A stretch of 15,343 bases of DNA from NCBI GenBank assembly GCA_902472315.1, contig CABRNM010000032.1, positions 1 through 15,343 on the forward strand, written 5' to 3'. Positions 1-5,781 of the stretch are shown one piece after another. The notes under the pieces were generated by a model. That model did no database searches and was not told the DNA's origin. It saw only the letters and a program-made list of their open reading frames with translations. Origin of the DNA: an uncultured Collinsella sp. Lineage in GTDB: Bacteria > Actinomycetota > Coriobacteriia > Coriobacteriales > Coriobacteriaceae. The number at the start of each line of letters is the position of its first letter. The stretch's first letter is position 1. The position numbers and the translations under genes were made by a program.

Positions 1-330
1 TCGTTTATTGATGGCGCTGAAAATGGGTTTGGCATAGACGGGATGTATGCCAGCGGTGATGCAATCAGGCCGTCTATGGCGATTCTTGCGGGCGAAGATA
101 TGGAATGGCAAATCTGTAATGCCGATGGCTCTTGTATGAGTGGTCGTTTGGCTGCAACAAGCGATCCGAATTCGTTTGATCTTCTCGACGATGATGGAGC
201 GGATTGCGGTTCTGTTCACCTGTCATATGCATCGCGAGATGGGATGGACGGCATTCTCTATGTCTCTCACAAGATTGGTGATTTCAAGATGCGCAGGACT
301 AACCGCGTGCCGGCTTTTATTGAGGAATGA
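1..330 (+). CDS. C-terminal part of an unrecognised protein (5' end outside window)
   Basis: The reading frame is open from the first base of the window to the TGA at 328-330, so at least 110 residues of a longer protein are present; the first internal ATG at 43 is probably not the start. I do not recognise a family. The visible part is acidic, with an Asp-rich stretch (LLDDDGADCG) and alternating short hydrophobic and polar segments that suggest a soluble beta-rich domain. I see no membrane segment or catalytic motif. Two or three cysteines are present (QICNADGSCM and DCGS). The region is less GC-rich than its neighbours, which can indicate an accessory or surface-protein gene. No terminator is visible on the + strand after the stop; the hairpin at 429-464 has its U-tract on the other strand. 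The function is unknown, but coding is fairly likely because the frame is uninterrupted to the edge. Confidence 0.6.
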   Translation, partial: SFIDGAENGFGIDGMYASGDAIRPSMAILAGEDMEWQICNADGSCMSGRLAATSDPNSFDLLDDDGADCGSVHLSYASRDGMDGILYVSHKIGDFKMRRTNRVPAFIEE

Positions 331-424
331 TGGTTGCCGTGTTAGTCGCCTACGGCTCGGCCATGCATTTGTGAAAGCTGTTCCATCTGTATTCCAATAG
401 GGAAACGCGTGCGCCCTGGGCGCG

Positions 425-464
425 AAAACGCCGAGCTCTGCGTGTGATAGGGCAGAACTCGGCG
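425..464 (-). terminator. Rho-independent terminator of the nitroreductase gene
   Basis: A 13-bp inverted repeat (429-441 with 452-464, 10-nt loop) is followed on the minus strand by four T residues (425-428 on the plus strand are AAAA). The single arm difference reads as a G-U wobble on the minus strand but as a C-A mismatch on the plus strand. Both facts point to termination of minus-strand transcripts from the nitroreductase gene. A second pair of arms (411-417 with 466-472) could extend or compete with the stem. Confidence 0.75.
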
Positions 465-508
465 AAGGGCGCGTGGTAAAAGGTAGGTTTTAGGGCATGT
501 GCCAATTA

Positions 509-1039
509 CTACTTGAGGAGGAAGTCGGAGAGGGGAATGGTACGGGCCTCGCGATGCTCGGGATCGGTGATGTGGTCGGCAGGATAGCCACAGACGAGCA
601 TGTGATAGGGATAGACGCCCTCGGGTAGGTTGAACCGCTCTCGGGCTAGCTCGGGCTTAAAATGGCATACCCAACACGTTCCCAGGCCTTGCTCCTCGGC
701 CTCCATCATCATTTGATCGCAAACAATCGAGGTGTCGATAGCGCTGGAGTTCATCTGGTCATAGGGGCGAACCCAAGCGTCGTCGGTAACGCTGCAAATG
801 AGGAAGATGAGTGGAGCGCCAAAGATGGATCCATCACGAGCAAAGCGCGGCTGACAGGCAGCAGCCTTTTCCAACAACTCAGGAGTATCAAGCACCATCA
901 CGCGGCTTGGATGGTTATTACAAGCAGAAGGAGCAATACGCCCCGCCTCAACAATGGCATCCACCACAGCCTGCTCCACAGCCCGAGCCTCAAACAAACG
1001 ACAAGAATACCGAGACCGAGCCAGATCCATATACGACAT
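509..1039 (-). CDS. Nitroreductase family protein (FMN-dependent NAD(P)H oxidoreductase)
   Basis: The protein has 176 residues. I chose the ATG at 1039 because a GGAGGG ribosome site lies 5 nt upstream and the product then starts at the family's normal N-terminus, MSYMDLARSRYSCRLFE; the frame runs on upstream to 1117 without a better start. Visible nitroreductase features are the N-terminal R-x-S-x-R-x-F FMN-phosphate motif (RSRYSCRLF, about residues 8-16), the APSACNNHPSRVMVL segment (about 36-50), and the helix and turn IDTSIVCDQMMMEAEEQGLG followed by TCW, typical of the FMN and dimer region. Members are cytoplasmic flavoenzymes reducing nitro compounds, quinones or flavins; the substrate cannot be read from sequence. 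It is slightly shorter than classical NfsB-type enzymes and resembles the compact anaerobe subgroup. It appears to be a single-gene unit with its own terminator. Seven cysteines is high for this fold but common in anaerobes. Confidence 0.88.
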   Translation of the reverse strand: MSYMDLARSRYSCRLFEARAVEQAVVDAIVEAGRIAPSACNNHPSRVMVLDTPELLEKAAACQPRFARDGSIFGAPLIFLICSVTDDAWVRPYDQMNSSAIDTSIVCDQMMMEAEEQGLGTCWVCHFKPELARERFNLPEGVYPYHMLVCGYPADHITDPEHREARTIPLSDFLLK

Positions 1040-1053
1040 ACAAGCCCTCCAAC

Positions 1054-1082
1054 AATTTAATAACGAAATAAAAGATAACCAA
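1054..1082 (-). promoter_or_regulatory. Possible promoter of the nitroreductase gene
   Basis: On the minus strand TTGGTT (1077-1082) and TAAATT (1054-1059) are separated by 17 nt, inside an AT-rich patch in otherwise GC-rich DNA. The predicted start would leave a leader of only about 10 nt, containing the GGAGGG site. The -35 match is weak. Confidence 0.35.
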
Positions 1083-1203
1083 AGGTTACCCAGAGCAACA
1101 TCCAGCCAAACGCTCAACGCTGCCCAAAGTCATGACTGATGCCAAAGGCGCTTTCAACCAAAGCCACCGTGCATTCCGTCTATTAGCCAAGGTTCCCAAT
1201 GGT

Positions 1204-1311
1204 GGTACGCAAGGCGAAGGCCCGACACCTATTTACTTTCGAACGACTCTGCCGTGCAGCCGGAGTGAGAAAGCAAATAGGTGCCGGGCCTTCGCCGGTG
1301 GGATGCGTACC
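1204..1311. repeat. Long imperfect inverted repeat between nitroreductase and DUF47 genes
   Basis: Arms of 28 nt (1213-1240 and 1269-1296) pair with only two differences, and an outer 7-bp arm pair (1204-1210 with 1305-1311) extends the structure across an asymmetric internal loop. The two arm differences are G-U pairs if the minus strand is transcribed and A-C mismatches if the plus strand is. The element begins just past the DUF47 stop codon, so it would lie in the 3' end of the pit-DUF47 mRNA. There is no T-run on either side, so it is not a standard terminator. It could be a REP-like or MITE-like intergenic repeat, or an mRNA-stabilising 3' hairpin. Confidence 0.8.
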
Positions 1312-1316
1312 CCCAA

Positions 1317-1940
1317 TTAACTGTTCTTCATGACAATCGAATCCACGACATCGGCCACATTCTCGCAGCAGTCGGCGCAGTACTCCAGGAAAGCGTAGAC
1401 GTCACGCCAGGCGATGACCTCGAGCGGGTCCTTGCCATTGACGTGCAGGTTGCGCATGGCGTTGATGTAGAGCTCATCGGCCTCGGACTCAATGGTGTTG
1501 ATCTGGATGACCAGCTCGCGCAGGGTCTTGGACTTGCGGTAATTAGGCAGCTCGACCATAAGGTCCTTCATGGCGCGGCAGGCGTCGGTCACCTTGTGGG
1601 CGATGACAATGGCATCGGGGTGGATGCTCTGGATGTTGGTGAAGTAGACGCGCTGCACGACGCCCTCGATACGGTCAAGCACAGTGTCGAGCGAGCAGCT
1701 CATCAGGTCCAGATCCTCGCGCTCAAGCGGGGTGATAAAGGCAGTGAGCAGGGCATCCTCGAGCTCATGGTGCTTCTTGTCGGCCGCATGCTCAATCGCA
1801 TGCATCTCTTCGAGCATGCCGTGGATCTGCGCGGGATCAAAGTTCTCAAAAATCTTGGTGAGCAGCTCTGCGGCCTGGACGGCGAGGTCGGCGCAGGCGA
1901 CGTAGTTGTCAAAGTAGAACGAATCGGGTTTCTTTGCCAT
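1317..1940 (-). CDS. DUF47 / PhoU-like Pit accessory protein
   Basis: This 207-residue protein is all-helical in appearance, with heptad-like hydrophobic spacing and Glu/Asp/His-rich segments such as EEMHAIEHAADKKHHELEDA (about 44-63) and INTIESEADELY (about 147-158). These match the DUF47 (TIGR00153, PhoU-like) family of four-to-six-helix proteins that bind metal through acidic and histidine residues. Length is normal for the family. The ATG at 1940 has an AAAGGA site 6 nt upstream. It follows the Pit phosphate transporter gene by 66 nt on the same strand, the classic pit/pap arrangement, so it is most likely co-transcribed and modulates phosphate uptake at the membrane. That role comes from the family and context; the mechanism is not readable here. 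Confidence 0.92.
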   Translation of the reverse strand: MAKKPDSFYFDNYVACADLAVQAAELLTKIFENFDPAQIHGMLEEMHAIEHAADKKHHELEDALLTAFITPLEREDLDLMSCSLDTVLDRIEGVVQRVYFTNIQSIHPDAIVIAHKVTDACRAMKDLMVELPNYRKSKTLRELVIQINTIESEADELYINAMRNLHVNGKDPLEVIAWRDVYAFLEYCADCCENVADVVDSIVMKNS

Positions 1941-2006
1941 GAGTGGTCCTTTCGAGGTGAAGATGGGCGGGCGAGGTAATGCAGTCCGGATGGACGTTCG
2001 GTTTGA

Positions 2007-3056
2007 CTAGAGGAACATCATGAACAGCTTGGCCATGACAAAGCTGATGAGTCCGCAGGCGGGGAAGGTGAAGAACCAGGTGAACATCATGTCCTTGACG
2101 ACGCCAAAGTTGATGGCCGAAAGGCGCTTGACGGCACCGACACCCATAATGGCGCAGGTTTTGATGTGTGTGGAGGACACGGGGATGCCGGTAAGGGTGG
2201 CAAGTAGCAGGTTCGCGGCGCCCGCGAGGTCGGCGGAGAAGCCCTGATACTTCTCGAGCTTAACCATGCTCTGGCCGACGGACTTGATGATGCGCTCGCC
2301 GCCCACGCTGGTGCCGATACCCATGGTGGCCGAGCACAGCAGCATAATCCAGATGGGGATGCCTGCATCGCCGACGCTCGTCTGGCCGCTGGCAAAGGCC
2401 ACGCCTAAAAAGAGCACGCCGATGAACTTCTGTCCATCCTGCGCGCCGTGCATAAAGCTCATGGCCGCAGCGCTCGCGATCTGAGCGTATTTAAAGAAGA
2501 CATTGGCACGTCGCCTGTTGGCGGCGGCGAAAAGAATCGAGACGAGCTTGCACAGGACCCAGCCCATGACAAAGCCCAGGCCGATGGAGAGCGCCAGGCC
2601 GTAGATGACCTTCATCCACTCGTGGACGTTGACGCTGCTCGCACCGCCGAGGGCGATGGCGGCACCGGTCAGGCCGGCGATAAGGCTGTGGCTTTGCGAG
2701 GTGGGGATACCAAAACGCGACGCTGTGGCGCCGTAGACGACGATGGAGAACAGCGCCGCGCATAGGCAGGCGAGCGCCATGGTGCTGTTTCCGCCAAAGT
2801 CGACGATATGTGAGATGGTGTTGGCGACGCTCGCGTTAAAGTGCGTCATGATGAGCACGCCGAGGAAGTTGAATGCGGCGCTCATGAGAATGGCGGCGCG
2901 GGCGGGCATGCAACGCGTAGTGACGCAGGTCGCGATGGCGTTGGGCGCGTCGGTCCATCCATTGACGAAGATGGCGCCCAACGCAAGGATCACGGTGACG
3001 GCAAGGACTGGGTTCGACACAATTTGGCCGAGGAAGGTTGAGAACGTTACGTCCAT
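2007..3056 (-). CDS. pit: Inorganic phosphate transporter, PiT family
   Basis: This 349-residue polytopic membrane protein has about ten hydrophobic segments. PiT signatures are visible in both inverted halves: GWTDAPNAIA at 33-42 (the family's G-x-x-D-x-x-N-A site), FGIPTSQSHSLIAGLTG at 115-131, SFMHGAQDGQK at 200-210 (family HGxxD), and GIPVSSTHIKTCAIMGVG at 290-307. The two PTSQSH/PVSSTH motifs mark the duplicated substrate pathway. A basic cytoplasmic loop (ANRRRANVFFKY, 179-190) separates the halves. The family is a low-affinity phosphate transporter coupled to H+ or Na+ and often moving metal-phosphate. It leads a two-gene operon with the DUF47 gene. The ATG at 3056 has only a weak GAGAAAG-like site and lies inside a CCATATATGG palindrome (3053-3062); a strong but unused GGAGG lies further upstream (see the entry at 3087-3117). 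Function is sure; coupling ion is not determined. Confidence 0.95.
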   Translation of the reverse strand: MDVTFSTFLGQIVSNPVLAVTVILALGAIFVNGWTDAPNAIATCVTTRCMPARAAILMSAAFNFLGVLIMTHFNASVANTISHIVDFGGNSTMALACLCAALFSIVVYGATASRFGIPTSQSHSLIAGLTGAAIALGGASSVNVHEWMKVIYGLALSIGLGFVMGWVLCKLVSILFAAANRRRANVFFKYAQIASAAAMSFMHGAQDGQKFIGVLFLGVAFASGQTSVGDAGIPIWIMLLCSATMGIGTSVGGERIIKSVGQSMVKLEKYQGFSADLAGAANLLLATLTGIPVSSTHIKTCAIMGVGAVKRLSAINFGVVKDMMFTWFFTFPACGLISFVMAKLFMMFL

Positions 3057-3086
3057 ATATGGGCTTTCTCGAAGTTTGCAGACACG

Positions 3087-3117
3087 TTACAAAAACATGA
3101 TAAATCGTATCACCTCC
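3087..3117 (-). promoter_or_regulatory. Strong Shine-Dalgarno and three-codon minigene upstream of pit
   Basis: On the minus strand GGAGG (3113-3117) is followed 14 nt later by ATG TTT TTG TAA (3098-3087), in frame with pit but stopped after three codons, 30 nt before the pit start. The spacing is longer than ideal for initiation, so this may be chance or a leader that influences pit translation. The 250-nt gap 3057-3306 otherwise holds an AT-rich stretch near 3155-3185, which probably contains the pit promoter, although I cannot point to a convincing pair of boxes. Confidence 0.3.
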
Positions 3118-3269
3118 TGCGGGTCTCTTTACCGAGTTCTGATGGGAGAAGTGAACTTTTTGGCACTAAAATTGAATATTAGCCCTGTTGACCGCGGGTG
3201 TTCTTTTTGCTAACACGCCATGCGGACACGTGCGATTACTACGACACTCCAAAACCACAGTCTGTTCGC

Positions 3270-3299
3270 TTTACAACATGCAAACATGCGTTCGATAAT
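3270..3299 (+). promoter_or_regulatory. Promoter of the small conserved-hypothetical gene
   Basis: TTTACA (3270-3275) and GATAAT (3294-3299) are 18 nt apart, each with five of six consensus bases. The expected transcription start, about seven bases after the -10, falls at or next to the ATG at 3307, implying a leaderless or nearly leaderless mRNA. A second, weaker candidate is TTGACC (3188-3193) with TAACAC (3211-3216), spacing 17, which would give a leader of about 85 nt. Confidence 0.55.
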
Positions 3300-3306
3300 A
3301 GGAGGC

Positions 3307-3645
3307 ATGGAATATCGACAGACAGATGGCAAAACTCGGCGCGTGCACAAGCAGTATGTGGACGTCGTGGCTCGCATCCTCGCGGGCGGACAGGTCGTGC
3401 CGGTCACCGTCTGCTGGGTCGACGGTCGTTGCTTTACGATTGACGAGATTGTCTCGACCACTGGGTTTGGCTTGACGGTTCACGGCATCCGTACGGCAAC
3501 CTATAAGGTGCGTTTTGGCGGGCACGCGACCGAGTTGTATCTGGAGGACCAGACGCGCGAGCGGGCGGACGGCTCGCAGGCACACGTGATGCGTTGGTGG
3601 GTCTGGGCCTTTGATCGCACGCTCGAGGGCGAGCGCCGTAGGTAA
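3307..3645 (+). CDS. Small conserved hypothetical protein (WxDGRxxxIDxV-type)
   Basis: The protein has 112 residues. I chose the ATG at 3307, which gives the N-terminus MEYRQTDGKT; GGAGG at 3301-3305 is only 1 nt away, too close for normal initiation, while the promoter at 3270-3299 suggests leaderless translation. An upstream ATG at 3286 has no ribosome site. The core VPVTVCWVDGRCFTIDEIVS (about 31-50), then TATYKVRFGGHATELYLED (about 63-81) and a Trp-rich MRWWVWAFDR ending, recalls small beta-rich proteins of Firmicutes and Actinobacteria with a W-x-D-G-R-x-x-x-I/V-D-x-V motif followed by an RI/RF-GG-K/H-x-x-x-LYxE strand and a final W-x-V; some carry DUF6504-like annotation. That resemblance is from memory. 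No function is established. It is soluble with no signal peptide and looks like a single-gene unit. Confidence 0.75.
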   Translation: MEYRQTDGKTRRVHKQYVDVVARILAGGQVVPVTVCWVDGRCFTIDEIVSTTGFGLTVHGIRTATYKVRFGGHATELYLEDQTRERADGSQAHVMRWWVWAFDRTLEGERRR

Positions 3646-3663
3646 GGACGTACGGCATTCGGG

Positions 3664-3669
3664 TACAAT
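3664..3669 (+). promoter_or_regulatory. -10 box of the Bax-inhibitor-1 family gene
   Basis: GGG-TACAAT-G fits a strong -10 hexamer (five of six bases) 60 nt upstream of the ATG at 3729. No convincing -35 is visible at the expected distance. Similar GGG-TACRAT contexts occur at 9087. Confidence 0.5.
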
Positions 3670-3691
3670 GACAGGAATCTTGTCATCTGCT

Positions 3692-3722
3692 GCGCCGTCT
3701 TTCACGGCGCTTTGTGAAAGGA
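3692..3722 (+). promoter_or_regulatory. Two mutually exclusive hairpins in the leader of the BI-1 family gene
   Basis: Hairpin A pairs 3692-3698 with 3704-3710 (7 bp, 5-nt loop). Hairpin B pairs CTTTCAC at 3699-3705 with GTGAAAG at 3714-3720 (7 bp, 8-nt loop). They share bases 3704-3705, and the loop of A is an arm of B, so both cannot form. B covers most of the AAAGGA ribosome site (3717-3722); A leaves it free. This is the layout of an RNA translation switch, but it could be chance. Confidence 0.4.
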
Positions 3723-3728
3723 CGAAGT

Positions 3729-4424
3729 ATGAACGATATCCAGGGCTATCAGAACGGCCCCATCGAAACTGGCGCAAGCCGTGCCAAGGAGATGTCGCCG
3801 CGTGCGTACAATCTTTCCATGTCTGCCCTCATCTTCTTGGGCTTTTGTGCCATGGGCGCTGGTGCTTACTTTACGAGCACCATGGCGTTTGCCCGCATGA
3901 TGATGAGCGGCGCCGCTTTGCCGCTGGTCTTTGGCTCGTTTATCCTGACTATTGTCGGCATCGTCATGATGTCTGCTGCTGCCAGCAAACAGTCCGTGGG
4001 CCTGTCGCTCGCGGGTTACGTGATCTTTGCGAGCACCTTTGGCCTGACCGCGTCGTTTGGCCTTGCCAACTATGACCTGCCCACCATCAACACCGCTTTT
4101 ATCGCCACCGCTGCAATCACCTTTGTCTTTGGCGCCTTGGGCGTGACGTTCCCCAAGTTTTTCCAACGCGTATATGGCATCGGCTTTGGCATCCTGCTTG
4201 CCACGATTCTGGTCGAGATTGTGCTGATGTTCATGGGCGTTTCGCAGTCCATCACCGACCTGATCGTGATCGTGGTGTTCGCCGGGTTTATTGGCTACGA
4301 CACCTATGTTGCCACGACGGTGCCGCCCACGCTGCCCAACGCCGTGCTCATGGCGTCCAACCTGTTCGTGGACATTATCAACGTGTTCCTGCGCATCCTG
4401 AACATTCTCGGCCGTCGCGACTAG
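3729..4424 (+). CDS. Bax inhibitor-1 / YccA-like family membrane protein
   Basis: The protein has 231 residues. The ATG at 3729 has AAAGGA 6 nt upstream; an in-frame GTG at 3714 lies inside that leader and is less likely. After a short cytoplasmic N-terminus there are seven hydrophobic segments (about 30-50, 61-80, 88-110, 120-138, 150-170, 175-193, and a re-entrant C-terminal one about 207-227), the BI-1 (PF01027) layout. The C-terminal signature GYDTY...NLFVDIINVFLRILNIL contains D191 and D215. Their 24-residue spacing equals that of the di-aspartyl pH sensor (D171/D195) of Bacillus subtilis YetJ, so a pH-gated calcium leak is plausible; this comparison is from memory. Length is usual for the family. 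It appears monocistronic, between its own -10 box and the terminator at 4472-4497. The physiological role in bacteria is unsettled. Confidence 0.93.
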   Translation: MNDIQGYQNGPIETGASRAKEMSPRAYNLSMSALIFLGFCAMGAGAYFTSTMAFARMMMSGAALPLVFGSFILTIVGIVMMSAAASKQSVGLSLAGYVIFASTFGLTASFGLANYDLPTINTAFIATAAITFVFGALGVTFPKFFQRVYGIGFGILLATILVEIVLMFMGVSQSITDLIVIVVFAGFIGYDTYVATTVPPTLPNAVLMASNLFVDIINVFLRILNILGRRD

Positions 4425-4471
4425 CGCGGCGTTGCGACGCTTCCTGCCGGACACGGTAAAACGATACGAAA

Positions 4472-4497
4472 GGCGGTCCTTCGGGGCCGTCTTTTTT
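4472..4497 (+). terminator. Rho-independent terminator of the BI-1 family gene
   Basis: An 8-bp stem with two G-U pairs (4472-4479 with 4484-4491), closed by a stable TTCG tetraloop, is followed by six T residues (4492-4497). It lies about 50 nt after the stop codon. Confidence 0.92.
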
Positions 4498-4510
4498 GTG
4501 CGTGGCGGGG

Positions 4511-4516
4511 TATCAT
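4511..4516 (+). promoter_or_regulatory. -10 box of the macrodomain protein gene
   Basis: TATCAT, preceded by GGGG, lies 14 nt beyond the previous terminator and 48 nt before the ATG at 4564. No clear -35 is visible, and the -35 region would overlap the terminator tail. Confidence 0.45.
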
Positions 4517-4563
4517 GGATGGGAAAAAGCCGATAGCGGCAGCGACAGGAAAGGTGGCCACGT

Positions 4564-5697
4564 ATGGCAGATGTCGACAACAGGAACCGTAACCGCAGGT
4601 CTAACCGAGCGGGTCAGCCCAATCCCAAGCGCGAGGCGCGTGCCAAGGCCGCCGAGCGCCATGTGGCGGCTGTGTCCGAGGCCTGCGCCAAGGACATCGA
4701 GCGTTCGCTTGCCGGCGTGCGCGAGTTCGATGGTATGCCTGCCGGTTTTGTCGCGGCGATGAAGGCCAAGGCCCAGAAGGCGGCGGTTGCTGAGGAGCAG
4801 GCTGCGGAGGTTGTGGAGGCTGACACTGCCGAGGTAAAGGCTGCCGAGGTGGAGACTGCGGTCGAGTCCGAGGTGGCACCCGAGTTCATCGAGTCGGCCG
4901 ACGAGGCTGAGTCCGCGCCCGCGGAGGAGGCTGCTCCGGTCCTGCCCGAGGTCACTGTGCTTGATGCCTCCGCTACGCAGGCAATCCTCGATAACGGCCG
5001 CGGCTATGCGCAGTTCTGCGATATGGCCGTGCTTGCCTTTGCCTCGTTCACCAACCCTGGCGGTGGCTACATCCAGGGCTACCTGGGCCAGGAGGCGACG
5101 CTCTGCGCCGATTCGTACCTGTACAACGTGCTCGACAAGCAGCGCAAGTGGTACGGCGAGAACCGCCGCCGCAACATCAACTGCGAGCTGTACCGTAATC
5201 GTGCGCTGGTGGTGCCCGCCGTGCGCTTCGACCGCAACCATGTACATGCGTATGCCGACGTAATCGTGGCCGCCGCGCCCAACGCCAAGCGTGCTCGCCA
5301 GGAGTATCGTGTGGGTGATGATGCCCTGCTGGACGCCCTGCGCGATCGCATCCGCTTTGTGCTTGCCATCTGCGACGAGCTGGGTCGCGAGAAGCTCGTG
5401 CTGGGCGCTTGGGGCTGCGACAACAACGGCTTTGACGCCGAGGCCGTGGCCGAGCTCTTCCGCAAGGAGCTCGCATCGGGCGACTTTAAGGTCAAGCAGG
5501 TCTTTTTTGCCGTGCCCTCTACGCGCTGGGACGAAGATTTTGCCAAGTTCGAGCACGTGCTGGCAAACTTCCCCGAGCGCAACGAGGAGTCCTATGCCCA
5601 GGTTGCCGCTCGCGCTGCGGCTGCCCGCGCCGCCGAGCAGGCCCAGGCTGCCGCCGAGGACGATGAAGACGATGACGATTGGCGCAAGTACCTGTAA
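4564..5697 (+). CDS. PARG-like macrodomain protein (TIGR02452 type) with altered catalytic motif
   Basis: The protein has 377 residues and starts at the ATG at 4564, preceded by an AAAGG site about 9 nt away. Order of parts: a basic N-terminus (about 5-35, rich in Arg/Asn/Lys), a helix resembling the N-terminal region of TIGR02452 proteins (25-60), an Ala/Glu-rich acidic low-complexity segment (about 70-128), the macrodomain (about 129-318), and an Ala-rich helix ending in an acidic tail (366-373). The TIGR02452 core is visible as AVLAFASFTNPGGGYIQGY (155-173), CADSYLYNVL, VIVAAAPNA, and LVLGAWGCDNNGFDAEAVAELF. Microbial PARG enzymes release ADP-ribose using a GGG-x(6-8)-QEE signature; here it is GGG-x7-QEA (166-178), so the second, catalytic glutamate is alanine. 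The family's GCGVFGND-like loop reads GCDNNGFD. The family is about 260-280 residues, so the excess is the insert and tail. It may bind ADP-ribose without cleaving it. Confidence 0.88.
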   Translation: MADVDNRNRNRRSNRAGQPNPKREARAKAAERHVAAVSEACAKDIERSLAGVREFDGMPAGFVAAMKAKAQKAAVAEEQAAEVVEADTAEVKAAEVETAVESEVAPEFIESADEAESAPAEEAAPVLPEVTVLDASATQAILDNGRGYAQFCDMAVLAFASFTNPGGGYIQGYLGQEATLCADSYLYNVLDKQRKWYGENRRRNINCELYRNRALVVPAVRFDRNHVHAYADVIVAAAPNAKRARQEYRVGDDALLDALRDRIRFVLAICDELGREKLVLGAWGCDNNGFDAEAVAELFRKELASGDFKVKQVFFAVPSTRWDEDFAKFEHVLANFPERNEESYAQVAARAAAARAAEQAQAAAEDDEDDDDWRKYL

Positions 5698-5725
5698 TCG
5701 GTATGTGCTGACAGATAGGTCGATC

Positions 5726-5762
5726 CGGCGGGAGAGACTGCTCCCGCCGACTTTTTCTTTTT
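5726..5762 (+). terminator. Rho-independent terminator after the macrodomain gene
   Basis: A 9-bp perfect stem (5726-5734 with 5741-5749) is followed by two runs of five T residues (5752-5756 and 5758-5762). The next gene starts only 19 nt later, leaving no room for a promoter after the T-tract, so expression of the SGNH hydrolase probably depends on readthrough or on a promoter within 5698-5725. Confidence 0.88.
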
Positions 5763-5781
5763 ACTAGAGGAAGGGCTTACG

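Noticed and set aside
140..400. Plus-strand frame overlapping the partial gene at the left edge
   Set aside because: It overlaps in another frame with a longer open frame that reaches the window edge. It has no ribosome site or recognisable content.
1132..1320. 62-codon plus-strand frame between nitroreductase and DUF47 genes
   Set aside because: It runs through the long inverted repeat and has no ribosome site. Its coding potential is an accident of the palindrome.
1281..1979. Long plus-strand reading frame of about 230 codons opposite the DUF47 gene
   Set aside because: It is antisense to a clear DUF47 gene, rich in Val/Leu/Gly/Asp as expected of a GC-rich shadow frame, and has no ribosome site or family resemblance.
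3053..3062. CCATATATGG palindrome at the pit start codon as an operator
   Set aside because: A 10-bp AT-centred palindrome over a start codon is weak evidence alone, so it is only mentioned with the leader finding.
4513..5556. Minus-strand frame opposite the macrodomain gene
   Set aside because: The plus-strand product has recognisable TIGR02452 motifs, while the minus product is a low-complexity Leu/Gly/His-rich shadow.
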